Positions 8,333-15,978 of a stretch of 33,574 nt of DNA are shown here, one piece after another. Position numbers and translations under genes: made by a program. How positions within the stretch are numbered: the first letter of the stretch is position 1; each line of letters starts with the position of its first letter. Where the stretch lies: the NCBI GenBank assembly GCA_025352235.1, contig JANXTU010000045.1:1-33574 (forward strand), read 5' to 3'. The notes under the pieces were generated by a model that saw only the letters and a list, made by a program, of their open reading frames with translations, had not been told where the DNA came from and searched no databases. This stretch comes from Fimbriiglobus sp. GTDB lineage: Bacteria > Planctomycetota > Planctomycetia > Gemmatales > Gemmataceae.

Positions 8333-8974
8333 TCAATTCCGGCTGCGCTCCGGGAAATCGCGGACCGGGGGCACCACGGTGCTCGGCAGCGTCCGCAATG
8401 GGAGCATCGGCGCGGCACCGTCGAACTTGCCGTGCTCGGCCGGGATCACCGGAATCACGCCGATCATCGGCAGCGGCGCCGGGGCTACGGAAATCGAGGC
8501 CGCTTCCTGCGAGACATTCGGAATCGGGTCTTTGGCCGGGGAAATCGGGGCGGGCATCGGCATCGGCAACGGCAACGGGGTACTCGGCGTGGGCATCGGC
8601 ATCGGGGTAGTCGGCGCCGTTTCCACGATGATCGGGCTCGGCAAAATTGCAGCGTATCCGATGCCAGTGGGGCACGCTTCGTCCCAACGCCGCCATTTGG
8701 TCGGGGAGAAGCCGTAGGAGGTCCCGGGATTCAAGGTCGGCCCACAGTACTTACTGATGTACTTCCAATCCGAGATCGGGTACGTTTTGGTCGCGCAGCG
8801 CGGGGAGTTCGCGTCCGGGTAGCGGGCGAGGTGCTTATTCGGCGCGAAGAGCGCCCCGGTGCCGAAGAGCGGGCTGTGGCCGCAGCCACCCGGCGTATCG
8901 CACCCTTGGGCGAAGGCGCCGCCGGCCCCAGCGGTGGCGACTGCACCGACCGCCAATAATCGTAGCGCAAACAT
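8333..8974 (-). CDS. Small secreted proline-rich planctomycete protein
   Basis: 213 residues from ATG at 8974, with AAGGA about 12 nt upstream; the signal peptide is MFALRLLAVGAVATAGAGGAFA. The mature part begins with a cysteine pair (CDTPGGC), then holds a CATKTYPISDWKYISKYCGP segment and GTSYGFSPTKWRRWDEACP. The Y-G-(Y/F)-x-P-T-x-W-R-x-W pattern recurs in small exported proteins of planctomycetes whose function is unknown. The second half is low-complexity, rich in Pro, Met and Thr (PMPMPTPSTPLPLPMPMP), probably extracellular and extended. It is followed by a shared hairpin and preceded by another secreted protein in the same direction, 46 bp away, so the two may be co-transcribed. Confidence 0.7.
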   Translation of the reverse strand: MFALRLLAVGAVATAGAGGAFAQGCDTPGGCGHSPLFGTGALFAPNKHLARYPDANSPRCATKTYPISDWKYISKYCGPTLNPGTSYGFSPTKWRRWDEACPTGIGYAAILPSPIIVETAPTTPMPMPTPSTPLPLPMPMPAPISPAKDPIPNVSQEAASISVAPAPLPMIGVIPVIPAEHGKFDGAAPMLPLRTLPSTVVPPVRDFPERSRN

Positions 8975-9020
8975 CGTACGAATCCTTGCGTGTTCGGAAT
9001 GGAAAGGAATGCAATGCGAA

Positions 9021-9623
9021 TCAACGGCGGCCGGCGGGACGTGTGGGGCCGAAGCCGAAGGGTACGGGGCCGAAGGGTGCGGGGCCGAAGCCACTGCCAC
9101 TGCCGCCGCCGGCCCTGCCGCCGCCGGCACTACTCGTGCTAGGAATCCGACCCCACGCCGATACTGAGGGTGTGGGGACGAAGGCACTGCCGGCGGCGGC
9201 CCTACCGACGGCGCCGAGCGGCCGGTTGAACCCGACGACCGAACTACCGCCCCCGGCACTGATGCCCGGAATGCGGTTGAAATAGCCGCCGGTGCTGTTG
9301 GAGACGGAGACGTTCCCCGTCGGCGGCAGTAACGACTCGTCCGAAGCTTCGTTGGCTTGGTTGGCTTGGTTGATCAACTGGCTCTGCTGCGTGACCTGCT
9401 GCTGGAGTTGGCCGAGCTGCTGGTTCAACTCCTGCTGCGGCCGGACGATGCCCAAATAATTGAAGGCCGGGCTGCGTCCGCCGCCGAGGAGGTTCAAGTA
9501 CGGGCTGAACGTCGGGCGCGAGATCCCACCGCCGGGGGCTTGCGGTTGCGCCGACGCGGTCGGGGGGTCGCCGGCGAGGGCGAACAAGAGCGCGGCCGAG
9601 GTGGTTAAGAAGAATCGGTTCAT
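9021..9623 (-). CDS. Secreted protein with Gln-rich coiled coil and Gly-rich tail
   Basis: 200 residues from ATG at 9623, with AAAGGG upstream; the N-terminal signal is MNRFFLTTSAALLFALAGDP then TASAQ. Residues about 55-95 are a short coiled coil rich in Gln and Asn (QQELNQQLGQLQQQVTQQSQ). The rest is low complexity with Ser/Gly/Ala/Pro/Phe, ending GPAPFGPVPFGFGPTRPAGRR. I recognise no domain. It lies between the Wza-like export gene and another small secreted protein, all on the minus strand, so a role in the same envelope or exopolysaccharide setting is possible but not shown. Confidence 0.65.
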   Translation of the reverse strand: MNRFFLTTSAALLFALAGDPPTASAQPQAPGGGISRPTFSPYLNLLGGGRSPAFNYLGIVRPQQELNQQLGQLQQQVTQQSQLINQANQANEASDESLLPPTGNVSVSNSTGGYFNRIPGISAGGGSSVVGFNRPLGAVGRAAAGSAFVPTPSVSAWGRIPSTSSAGGGRAGGGSGSGFGPAPFGPVPFGFGPTRPAGRR

Positions 9624-9742
9624 CGGAATTCCCTTTCTGCAGGTGCGGGTCATCGGGGGTGGCACTCCAGAATAATCTTTTATTCCGCGCACCGCATTCC
9701 GAATTCCGCACGTCGATGCCCGTTCTGGGCTACTCAATGAAT

Positions 9743-9782
9743 CGACGGCGGGCCGGGTTCCCATGAACCCGGCCCGCCGTCG
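9743..9782 (-). terminator. Perfect 18-bp hairpin after the polysaccharide export gene
   Basis: 9743-9760 and 9765-9782 are exact inverse complements around a 4-nt CCAT loop, a very stable GC-rich stem. It lies 68 bp past the stop of the Wza-like gene and 120 bp before the start of the next minus-strand gene. There is no U-tract on either side. It most likely marks a transcript end or a processing and stability site. Confidence 0.7.
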
Positions 9783-9849
9783 GAATGATGTTTCGTCGAT
9801 CTTTGAAACGGTAGCCGCGGTGCAATCCCTGCGGGCGGAGCTTCCGCCG

Positions 9850-10908
9850 TTACCGACCCCCGCCCCCGCCGCCCAAGATGCTCCCGGTCTGGGTCGAGCG
9901 GACGAGGCCGTACCCGAGCAACGAGAAGCCGAAGATCCGTTCCGCCGGGTTGAGGATCTTGGACACTTGCGAGTCGAGCTTGTTCAGCGGATTCCCCATG
10001 ATGAACACCCGGTCGCCCGGCAGGACTTGGTAGTTCGTCCGGCTTTGAGCCCGGCGCGAGACCCCTCTCCAATCGACCGGCAAAATCTGATCCTGCGTAC
10101 TCCCGGCCGGGGCCGGGCGGGCAATCCAGATCTTCTTGGACGACACCGCCGAGAGGCCGCCGATCTGGCTGATGGCGTCGAGGACGAGCTCGTTGCCCGT
10201 GATGGGCAGCCGCACCACTTGCTCGCCGCTGCCAGCGAAGTCGGTGATGACGTAATACCATTTGCTGTTGAACGCCCCGACGTCGACGGACACTTCCGGC
10301 CGCAACAGCTTCTGCGACAAGGCTTGTTCGATGGCGACCTTCACTTGGGGCAGGGTCATCCCGGCGACGTACACGCTGCCGTAGCTGCCGAGGCCGACGG
10401 TGCCGTCGGGGCGGACGAGGTGCTCGCCCCGGACCTGTTGAACCCCCTTCGATTGGGCCAACGAGACCGACGGTGTCGTTTCTTTGTTGAATTTGATGAG
10501 GTGCTTGGCCAGCGACTTTTCGACCTCTTGGGCGGTGACGTCGGCGACTTTGAAACTCCCGCCGTAGGTCGGGCCGAGGTTGATGGTGCCGTCCGGATCG
10601 ACCGGGTACAACCCGTTGATCGGCGTCGATTCGGGGGCTTTGGGGTCGTACAAGTACAGGACATCGAGCGGCTCGATTTTATACGGCGGGAGCGGGATCA
10701 GTCGTTGGGCATCGATGCGCAGGATATCCGGGGCTTCGACCGTATACGAGGGCATCGTGATCTTGTCCAACTCTTTGGGCACTTCCGTGGTGGCTTGGAG
10801 GTCGGCGTGCTTGGGCGTGCCCGCTTGGCAACCGAGGCCGGCCAGCGCCGCGGTGGCGCCGACGTAAAGAGTGGTCAATCGTAACGCACGTCCCAGATTG
10901 ATGGACAT
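9850..10908 (-). CDS. Wza-like polysaccharide biosynthesis/export protein (Poly_export/SLBB)
   Basis: 352 residues from ATG at 10908 (MSINLGRALRLTTLYVGA). A long in-frame extension to 11184 lacks coding character and is rejected. A hydrophobic segment ends at AGLGCQAG, a lipoprotein-like cleavage site although the -3 position is not the usual leucine. The export domain follows: two YTVEAPDILRID / YKIEPLDVLYLYD motifs, PVDPDGTINLG and VRPDGTVGLGSYGSVYVAGMT, then an SLBB-like part (YYVITDFAGSGEQVVRLP) and a second (NYQVLPGDRVFI). The end is Gly-rich. In Wza-type systems this protein forms the outer-membrane export channel with a Wzc-like partner, which here is the divergent gene at 11404. Confidence 0.88.
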   Translation of the reverse strand: MSINLGRALRLTTLYVGATAALAGLGCQAGTPKHADLQATTEVPKELDKITMPSYTVEAPDILRIDAQRLIPLPPYKIEPLDVLYLYDPKAPESTPINGLYPVDPDGTINLGPTYGGSFKVADVTAQEVEKSLAKHLIKFNKETTPSVSLAQSKGVQQVRGEHLVRPDGTVGLGSYGSVYVAGMTLPQVKVAIEQALSQKLLRPEVSVDVGAFNSKWYYVITDFAGSGEQVVRLPITGNELVLDAISQIGGLSAVSSKKIWIARPAPAGSTQDQILPVDWRGVSRRAQSRTNYQVLPGDRVFIMGNPLNKLDSQVSKILNPAERIFGFSLLGYGLVRSTQTGSILGGGGGGR

Positions 10909-11403
10909 GGCGGAGCCTCTGGAGTTCGACTGGGTCAGATGGTTCGCGGACGCTGGCGAATCGGCTCCAAAACCGATTCGACCGCAACAGCCGTTCCTAT
11001 CCATCCCATCGGCATACCCCGACCCCGCTGTTGATCGAAAAACCCCGCCGTTGCGACTTTTTCGAGGTTTCACAATTTTAGGCGCAATCACCCGATCCGA
11101 GTTGTCGAAGTCTCGTAAAATATTCGACATGGGCGACCGCGTAAGATACATTGTGTGGGGGATCACAGAGTCCGTAAATTTCAAGCAGCGGGTTTTCGGG
11201 CGATATCCCGAAATCGGCGCAAATTTGCGGACGGCTTAAAGTTCGGCTCGGCACCGGTTTGCAATCTTGCGAGCTAATTTTTATTGCTCTGGGATTCCAT
11301 CCCGTTGTGCGATTTCGTTTAATATCTCTGCGTTCTCGACTTTGCATCGTTCGAGATTCGCATCCGTTGGATCGGGTCGTCCGTCGACCCTCGGAAATTA
11401 CCC
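10909..11403. promoter_or_regulatory. Divergent intergenic region between export protein and tyrosine kinase genes
   Basis: 495 bp with no convincing gene, AT-richer than its flanks from about 11050. It must hold the promoters of both divergent genes. Two inverted repeats could be operators: TTTCGGG at 11194-11200 with CCCGAAA at 11207-11213 around a 6-nt CGATAT centre, and GTCGAA at 11104-11109 with TTCGAC at 11123-11128. I could not assign -35/-10 boxes with confidence. Confidence 0.5.
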
Positions 11404-13569
11404 ATGACTCTTCCCAATCCGGGTAATTCGTTGTCGTCCGCTCCGTCCGCGGTGGCTGCGGTGGCCGGCCTGGCGTCGCAGCCGACTCTGGCCGAGTTGT
11501 TCAGTTCGTTCAAGCGTCGCTGGGTGCTCGGCGTGCTCATCGGGGGCATCGTCGCCTCGGTGATCGTCGCGGCCATTTGGATTGTCATGCCGTCCGGCAA
11601 GCACCAAGTCCGTGCGATCATTTACATGCGGGCGACCGCCGCCAAAGGCGGGGCGAACAACTACAACAACGACGCGTTCGATCGGTTCAAGGAGAACCAG
11701 CTCGCCAACATGAAGTCGCGGGCTTTCTTGGCCCGCGTCGGCAACCTCCCGGGAGTCGGCAACCTCCCGATGATGGTAGGCGACAAAGCCGGCGTCTACG
11801 AAAGTTTGCTCGTGATCAAATTCGATTCTCCCGAAATGCTGCATGTGATAATGAACGGCGACGACAAAGAGCAACTCCGAACGTTGCTGTCGGCCTTCGT
11901 GCAGCACTACGTCTTGGAAGCCAAAGAAGAGGAGCAGTCGGGGCTGGAGCGGCAGCGTAAACAACTCAGCGATGCGAAAGACGAAGCCAATAAAAAAATC
12001 ATCTCGATCAATACCCAACTCCAGCTCGATGTGAATAGGAACGGCGTCGGCGAAGTGGGACTGCAGAAACAATTGATCGTGACCGAGATCAACCGTTTGA
12101 CCGGAGAAATCGGTCGCCTCGAAAGCGAAGACGTCCGCCTAACCGCCGAGCTTTCGCAAATCGAGGGCGAATTGAAAGGCGAAGTGGCGATCGACCCCGG
12201 ATCAATCGTGAAAGTCGTCGAGCTTAGCGACCGCGTCCGCTTGCAAGTGGATGCGGTCGCTAAGCTCCAAGCGGCCTATGACAAATACGGCAAGCAAGTT
12301 CAGCCCGGTAATCTGAAGCTGAAATTAATGCGAGAGGAACTCGATGCCGCAAAGCTCGCGCTCGATGTCGAACGCAAAACCGTGAGTCCGGAACTTCTCA
12401 AGGAGATCCGCGACGATCGCCGCAAAGAATTGCTCGTCAGCAAACAGCGTTTCACCCAAGCCATCGTGCCGATCCGCGCGCAGTTGAAAGCCCAAAAAGA
12501 GGCCAAAGTGTCCCAAGAGGGGCAGTTCAAGAACCTCGGCCAAGGGGTCGGGAACGTCGCCGCCAACACCGCCGTCGCCAACACCGAACTCGCGCCGACT
12601 ATCGTGCTGCGGGATAAATTGGCCACACAGCTGAGCGAGACCGAAAGCATCCTGAGCAGCCAAGAGCCCCGCGTCAGCATCCAAGAAGACGCCATCATCG
12701 CCGAAAACTATAATCTCAAGCAAAAGGTGATCTTTGCCACCGGGGCCGCGGGCGCTGCCATGCTCGGCATCTTGCTGACCATCTCGTACCTCGAATGGCG
12801 CCACCGCCGGGTTGACGGCGTCGACCAGGTCGTCACCGAACTCGGGATGCGCGTCATCGGAACGATCCCCGCTTTCCCGAGCCGGGCCAGCCTGCGTTCG
12901 GGCGAGGCGAGCCAAAAACAGAGCTGGCGCTTCATCTTGAACGAGTCGGTGAACAGCACGCGGACGATGCTGCTGCACACGGCCAAGACCCAGCAAATGC
13001 AGATCATCCTCGTGACGAGCGCCATGCAGGGGGAAGGCAAAACTTCGGTGTCGAGCCAGCTCGCCACGAGCATGGCGACTGCCGGCCTGCGAACGCTGAT
13101 CCTCGATTGCGACCTCCGCAACCCGAGCATGCACAAGCTGTTCGACATTCCCATCGCCCCTGGCTGCTCCGAGATTCTGCTCCAAGAGATTGACATCGCC
13201 GACGCGGTGCAATCGACGAGTGTGCCGAACCTCTGGATCATCCCGGCCGGGCAATGCAACCACCGCGTGATCGCGGCCTTGGCCCAAGGGCAATCGCTCG
13301 AAGCGGTGTTCAACCGCCTCCGCGGCCAGTTCGACATCATCGTCGTCGATAGCTGCCCGATCCTGCCGGTGGCCGACACGCTGCTGGTCGCCCAGCACGT
13401 CGACGGCGTCGTCTTCAGCATCCTGCAAGGCGTCAGCCAACTGCCGAAGGTTCAAGACGCCTCCGAGCGGATGACCCAACTTAACATCCCGCTGATTGGG
13501 GCGGTGGTGAACGGTATCAAATCGGACATCCCAGCCTACGGCAACTACGCCAAGCAGTTGCCGGCGTGA
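11404..13569 (+). CDS. Wzc-like chain-length determinant / tyrosine autokinase of exopolysaccharide synthesis
   Basis: 721 residues. The first TM helix is at about 41-61 and the second at about 441-462; the 380 residues between are largely coiled coil (Wzz/GNVR type, with QQLGD-like heptads), expected outside the cytoplasmic membrane. The C-terminal 180 residues are a BY-kinase domain: Walker A AMQGEGKTS near 541-549, Walker A' LILDCDLRNPS near 565-575, and Walker B IIVVDSCPIL near 645-654. The usual C-terminal tyrosine cluster is minimal, with only Y712 and Y715 in AYGNYAKQLPA, so autophosphorylation control may be weak. In the family this protein cycles with the Wza-like export partner to control chain length; its partner is divergently encoded at 9850-10908. 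Confidence 0.9.
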   Translation: MTLPNPGNSLSSAPSAVAAVAGLASQPTLAELFSSFKRRWVLGVLIGGIVASVIVAAIWIVMPSGKHQVRAIIYMRATAAKGGANNYNNDAFDRFKENQLANMKSRAFLARVGNLPGVGNLPMMVGDKAGVYESLLVIKFDSPEMLHVIMNGDDKEQLRTLLSAFVQHYVLEAKEEEQSGLERQRKQLSDAKDEANKKIISINTQLQLDVNRNGVGEVGLQKQLIVTEINRLTGEIGRLESEDVRLTAELSQIEGELKGEVAIDPGSIVKVVELSDRVRLQVDAVAKLQAAYDKYGKQVQPGNLKLKLMREELDAAKLALDVERKTVSPELLKEIRDDRRKELLVSKQRFTQAIVPIRAQLKAQKEAKVSQEGQFKNLGQGVGNVAANTAVANTELAPTIVLRDKLATQLSETESILSSQEPRVSIQEDAIIAENYNLKQKVIFATGAAGAAMLGILLTISYLEWRHRRVDGVDQVVTELGMRVIGTIPAFPSRASLRSGEASQKQSWRFILNESVNSTRTMLLHTAKTQQMQIILVTSAMQGEGKTSVSSQLATSMATAGLRTLILDCDLRNPSMHKLFDIPIAPGCSEILLQEIDIADAVQSTSVPNLWIIPAGQCNHRVIAALAQGQSLEAVFNRLRGQFDIIVVDSCPILPVADTLLVAQHVDGVVFSILQGVSQLPKVQDASERMTQLNIPLIGAVVNGIKSDIPAYGNYAKQLPA

Positions 13570-13949
13570 TGGCTCCGGCGGGGCGACCAGTTTCCAACTT
13601 GTCGCCGAGTCGATCCCGAATTCGGTTATTTGATATTGGCCGAGAATGCAAGTGTCGACGAGTTGGAACTTGTCGACACGACAGAACTATATTAGCCGAT
13701 GTCCGGCAAAATCACCATCGCGGCTTTGTTCGCCGGGGTTAGGGTTGGAAGCGCCCTGCGACCCCGGGCGGCGGAGTCCGAACCGCCCGCCGCGGCGAAC
13801 GACCGCTTGATGGGCATTCTGAACCGTATGGGCGATTGGACGGGGCCCGAAACCCGCCGACGACTTCTTGGAGCCGTTTCTGAGCGAGTTGAAAACGGCC
13901 CTCGGGGCCCCGCGGCCGTGAACCGACCACCCCCTACGCCTCCGGATTT
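13570..13949 (+). other. Intergenic region with nested inverted repeats
   Basis: 380 bp between the kinase and the sugar transferase. The first 120 bp are AT-richer and carry inverted repeats (see 13652-13679, and TTCCAACTTGTCG near 13592 facing CGACGAGTTGGAA near 13655). A frame from ATG 13699 could code 115 residues but has no recognisable domain, is rich in Arg and Pro and overlaps the sugar transferase, so I do not call it a gene. A promoter for the glycosyltransferase operon probably lies here. Confidence 0.45.
13652..13679. repeat. 8-bp perfect inverted repeat GTGTCGAC/GTCGACAC
   Basis: GTGTCGAC at 13652-13659 and GTCGACAC at 13672-13679 with a 12-nt spacer. The spacer sequence GTTGGAACTT resembles the inverse of the sequence near 13590. 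This is an operator-like or hairpin structure upstream of the glycosyltransferase operon. Confidence 0.5.
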
Positions 13950-14771
13950 ATGGTCATTCTGCCGACGAATTCCGAAGCCCGCGTTCCCGAGTTGTGGACG
14001 GAAGCCGACTGCATCAGTCCGCGCGTTCGCCTTCGGCTCCCGGTGAACGCTGGAGATTGGTACGTCGCCATGAAGCCGGCGGTCGATTTCCTCGTGGCCC
14101 TCGCGTTGCTCGTGCCGATCCTCCCCGCCGTCGCCCTCGCTTGGGCGCTGGTCAAACTGACCTCGCGCGGCCCCGGCTTCTACGCGCAAACCCGCACCGG
14201 CCGCGGCGGCTTGCCGTACCGCATCTTCAAGATCCGTTCGATGCACCACCGGGTCGAAGAAGCGACGGGCGGGCCGAAGTGGTCGCCGGTCGGCGACGAC
14301 CGCATCTTCGGAATGGGGAAATTTCTGCGGAAGACGCACCTCGACGAACTGCCGCAATTGCTCAACGTCCTCCGCGGCGAGATGAGCCTCGTCGGCCCCC
14401 GGCCCGAGCGGCCCGAGGTGATCGCGTCGAAGGGCCTGTGCGACGAAATCCCGGGGTACGACGTCCGCATGGTGGCCAAGCCCGGCATCACCGGGCTGGC
14501 CCAAGTGCAGATGCCGGCCGATTCGGACCTCCTCAGTGTCCGCCGGAAAGTCTATTACGACCTCTATTACATCGCGAACCGGAGCCTCTGGTTCGACGCC
14601 CGCATCTGTATGGCCACGGTGGCGAAAGCCGCCGGCATAGGCCCGACCTGGCTGCGGCGGCTCTTCTTCCTCCCGGCGCCGGACGCCGTCCTGCGCCAGT
14701 TCTTGGCGGTCGCCCGGCCGGCGCGCCTGGATCGCCCCAGCTCCGTCCGTTTGCAACCGGTCCATTCGTGA
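13950..14771 (+). CDS. Undecaprenyl-phosphate sugar phosphotransferase (WcaJ/PglC-type initiating transferase)
   Basis: 273 residues, or 233 if translation begins at the internal ATG 14070 (MKPAVDF); neither start has a good Shine-Dalgarno. Family features: a membrane-entering helix (VDFLVALALLVPILPAVALAW), KLTSRGPGFYAQTRTGRGGLPY, FKIRSM, the catalytic-loop motif DELPQLLNVLRGEMSLVGPRPE (from about residue 132) and KPGITGLAQV. Only one membrane helix precedes the catalytic domain, so this is the short monotopic form. It transfers a sugar-1-phosphate from a UDP-sugar to undecaprenyl phosphate on the cytoplasmic face, starting the repeat unit. Its stop overlaps the next start (TGATG). Confidence 0.9.
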   Translation: MVILPTNSEARVPELWTEADCISPRVRLRLPVNAGDWYVAMKPAVDFLVALALLVPILPAVALAWALVKLTSRGPGFYAQTRTGRGGLPYRIFKIRSMHHRVEEATGGPKWSPVGDDRIFGMGKFLRKTHLDELPQLLNVLRGEMSLVGPRPERPEVIASKGLCDEIPGYDVRMVAKPGITGLAQVQMPADSDLLSVRRKVYYDLYYIANRSLWFDARICMATVAKAAGIGPTWLRRLFFLPAPDAVLRQFLAVARPARLDRPSSVRLQPVHS

Positions 14772-15967
14772 TGGACCCGAAACCCCGCGTGCTCTACCTC
14801 GCGCACCGGGTGCCGTACCCGCCCGATAAGGGCGACCGCATTCGCAATTATCACGTGCTCCGGGAGCTGGCGAAGGTCGCCCGTGTCACGCTCGTCGCCC
14901 TCGCAGACGAACCGGTGGTCGCCGCGACCGAAGCCGTCCTGCGGGGCCTTTGCGAAGCCGTGGAAATCGTTCCGGCCTCGGGGACGGGCCGCTGGCTCCG
15001 GGCTGGCCGGAGTTTGCTGACGGGCGGGAGCCTGTCCGAAGGCCTCTTCGCGGAACCGAAACTCGACGCGGCGATCCGCCGGTTGTCCGCGGCGCAAACA
15101 TGGGATGCGTCCCTCGTCTCGGCCTCGAGCTTGGCCCCGTACCTCCAGCGCCACGGATTGCCGAACCGGCCGCGCTTCGTCGATCTCGTCGATGTCGATT
15201 CGCAGAAATGGTTCGATTACGCCGATGCCGCGAGCGGGCCGAAGCACTGGCTCTACACGCTGGAAGGACACCGCGTCCGCCGGTTGGAGCAATGGATCGC
15301 CGAATGGGCGACCGCGGTCACGATCGTCAGCCCGGCGGAGTGCGCGGTCTTCGACGGCTTCACTCGCCCCGGCGCCGGCACCGTCGCCACCAACGGCGTC
15401 GACCTCGACTACTTCCGACCGCAGCCGGACATCGACACGGTCGAAGCCTGCGCGTTCGTCGGGGCGCTCGATTACGTCCCGAATATCGATGCGGCCCTCT
15501 GGTTCGCGCGCGACATCTGGCCCGCGATCCGGGCCCGCCGCCCCGCCGCCGAGTTCTGGATCATCGGCCGCAAACCGACGGCGGCCGTGCTCGAACTCGG
15601 CGCCCTCGACGGCGTGACGGTCGTCGGCCCGGTTCCGGACGTGCGGCCGCACGTGGCGAAGGCGTCCGTGGCGGTCTGTCCGATCCGCATCGCCCGGGGC
15701 CTGCAAAACAAGGTGCTCGAAGCGATGGCGCTGGCGAAACCGACCGTCGCCGCCCCGGCCGCGATCCGCGCGTTGCAGGCCGTGCCGGGGGAACACTTGC
15801 TGTCGCCGACCACCGAAGAAGAATGGATTTCGACCGTCTGCGAATTGCTGACTGACGCCGATCGGCAATGGGAACTCGGCCTCGCGGCCCGGCGCTTCGT
15901 CGAATGGCACCATCGCTGGGACCGCTGTTTGCGACCGCTGATCGACGCGATGTTCCCCGCCGCGTGA
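14771..15967 (+). CDS. GT4-fold glycosyltransferase resembling XrtA/PEP-CTERM-associated TIGR03087
   Basis: 398 residues. The N-terminus RVLYLAHRVPYPPDKGDRI matches the start of the TIGR03087 (Stp1) sugar transferases, which are typically found in exosortase-A/PEP-CTERM exopolysaccharide clusters; I rely on memory of the family, not a search. The middle has VDVDSQKWFDYA and TIVSPAE, then a GT-B C-terminal domain with VATNGVDLDYFRP, FVGALDYVPNIDAALWF and the donor-site region GLQNKVLEAMALAKPTVA. The start overlaps the previous stop (TGATG), and 11 nt separate it from the next glycosyltransferase. Its exact sugar is unknown. Confidence 0.85.
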   Translation: MDPKPRVLYLAHRVPYPPDKGDRIRNYHVLRELAKVARVTLVALADEPVVAATEAVLRGLCEAVEIVPASGTGRWLRAGRSLLTGGSLSEGLFAEPKLDAAIRRLSAAQTWDASLVSASSLAPYLQRHGLPNRPRFVDLVDVDSQKWFDYADAASGPKHWLYTLEGHRVRRLEQWIAEWATAVTIVSPAECAVFDGFTRPGAGTVATNGVDLDYFRPQPDIDTVEACAFVGALDYVPNIDAALWFARDIWPAIRARRPAAEFWIIGRKPTAAVLELGALDGVTVVGPVPDVRPHVAKASVAVCPIRIARGLQNKVLEAMALAKPTVAAPAAIRALQAVPGEHLLSPTTEEEWISTVCELLTDADRQWELGLAARRFVEWHHRWDRCLRPLIDAMFPAA

Positions 15968-15978
15968 GAGGTGCCCGC

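Noticed and set aside
9763-10884. Long plus-strand frame opposite the Wza-like gene
   Set aside because: Antisense shadow of a clear Poly_export gene; the composition (Asp/Arg/Val/Gly-rich) is typical of high-GC antisense frames.
13699-14046. 115-residue frame before the sugar transferase
   Set aside because: Arg/Pro-rich, no domain, overlaps the transferase start by about 100 bp in another frame and has no ribosome site.
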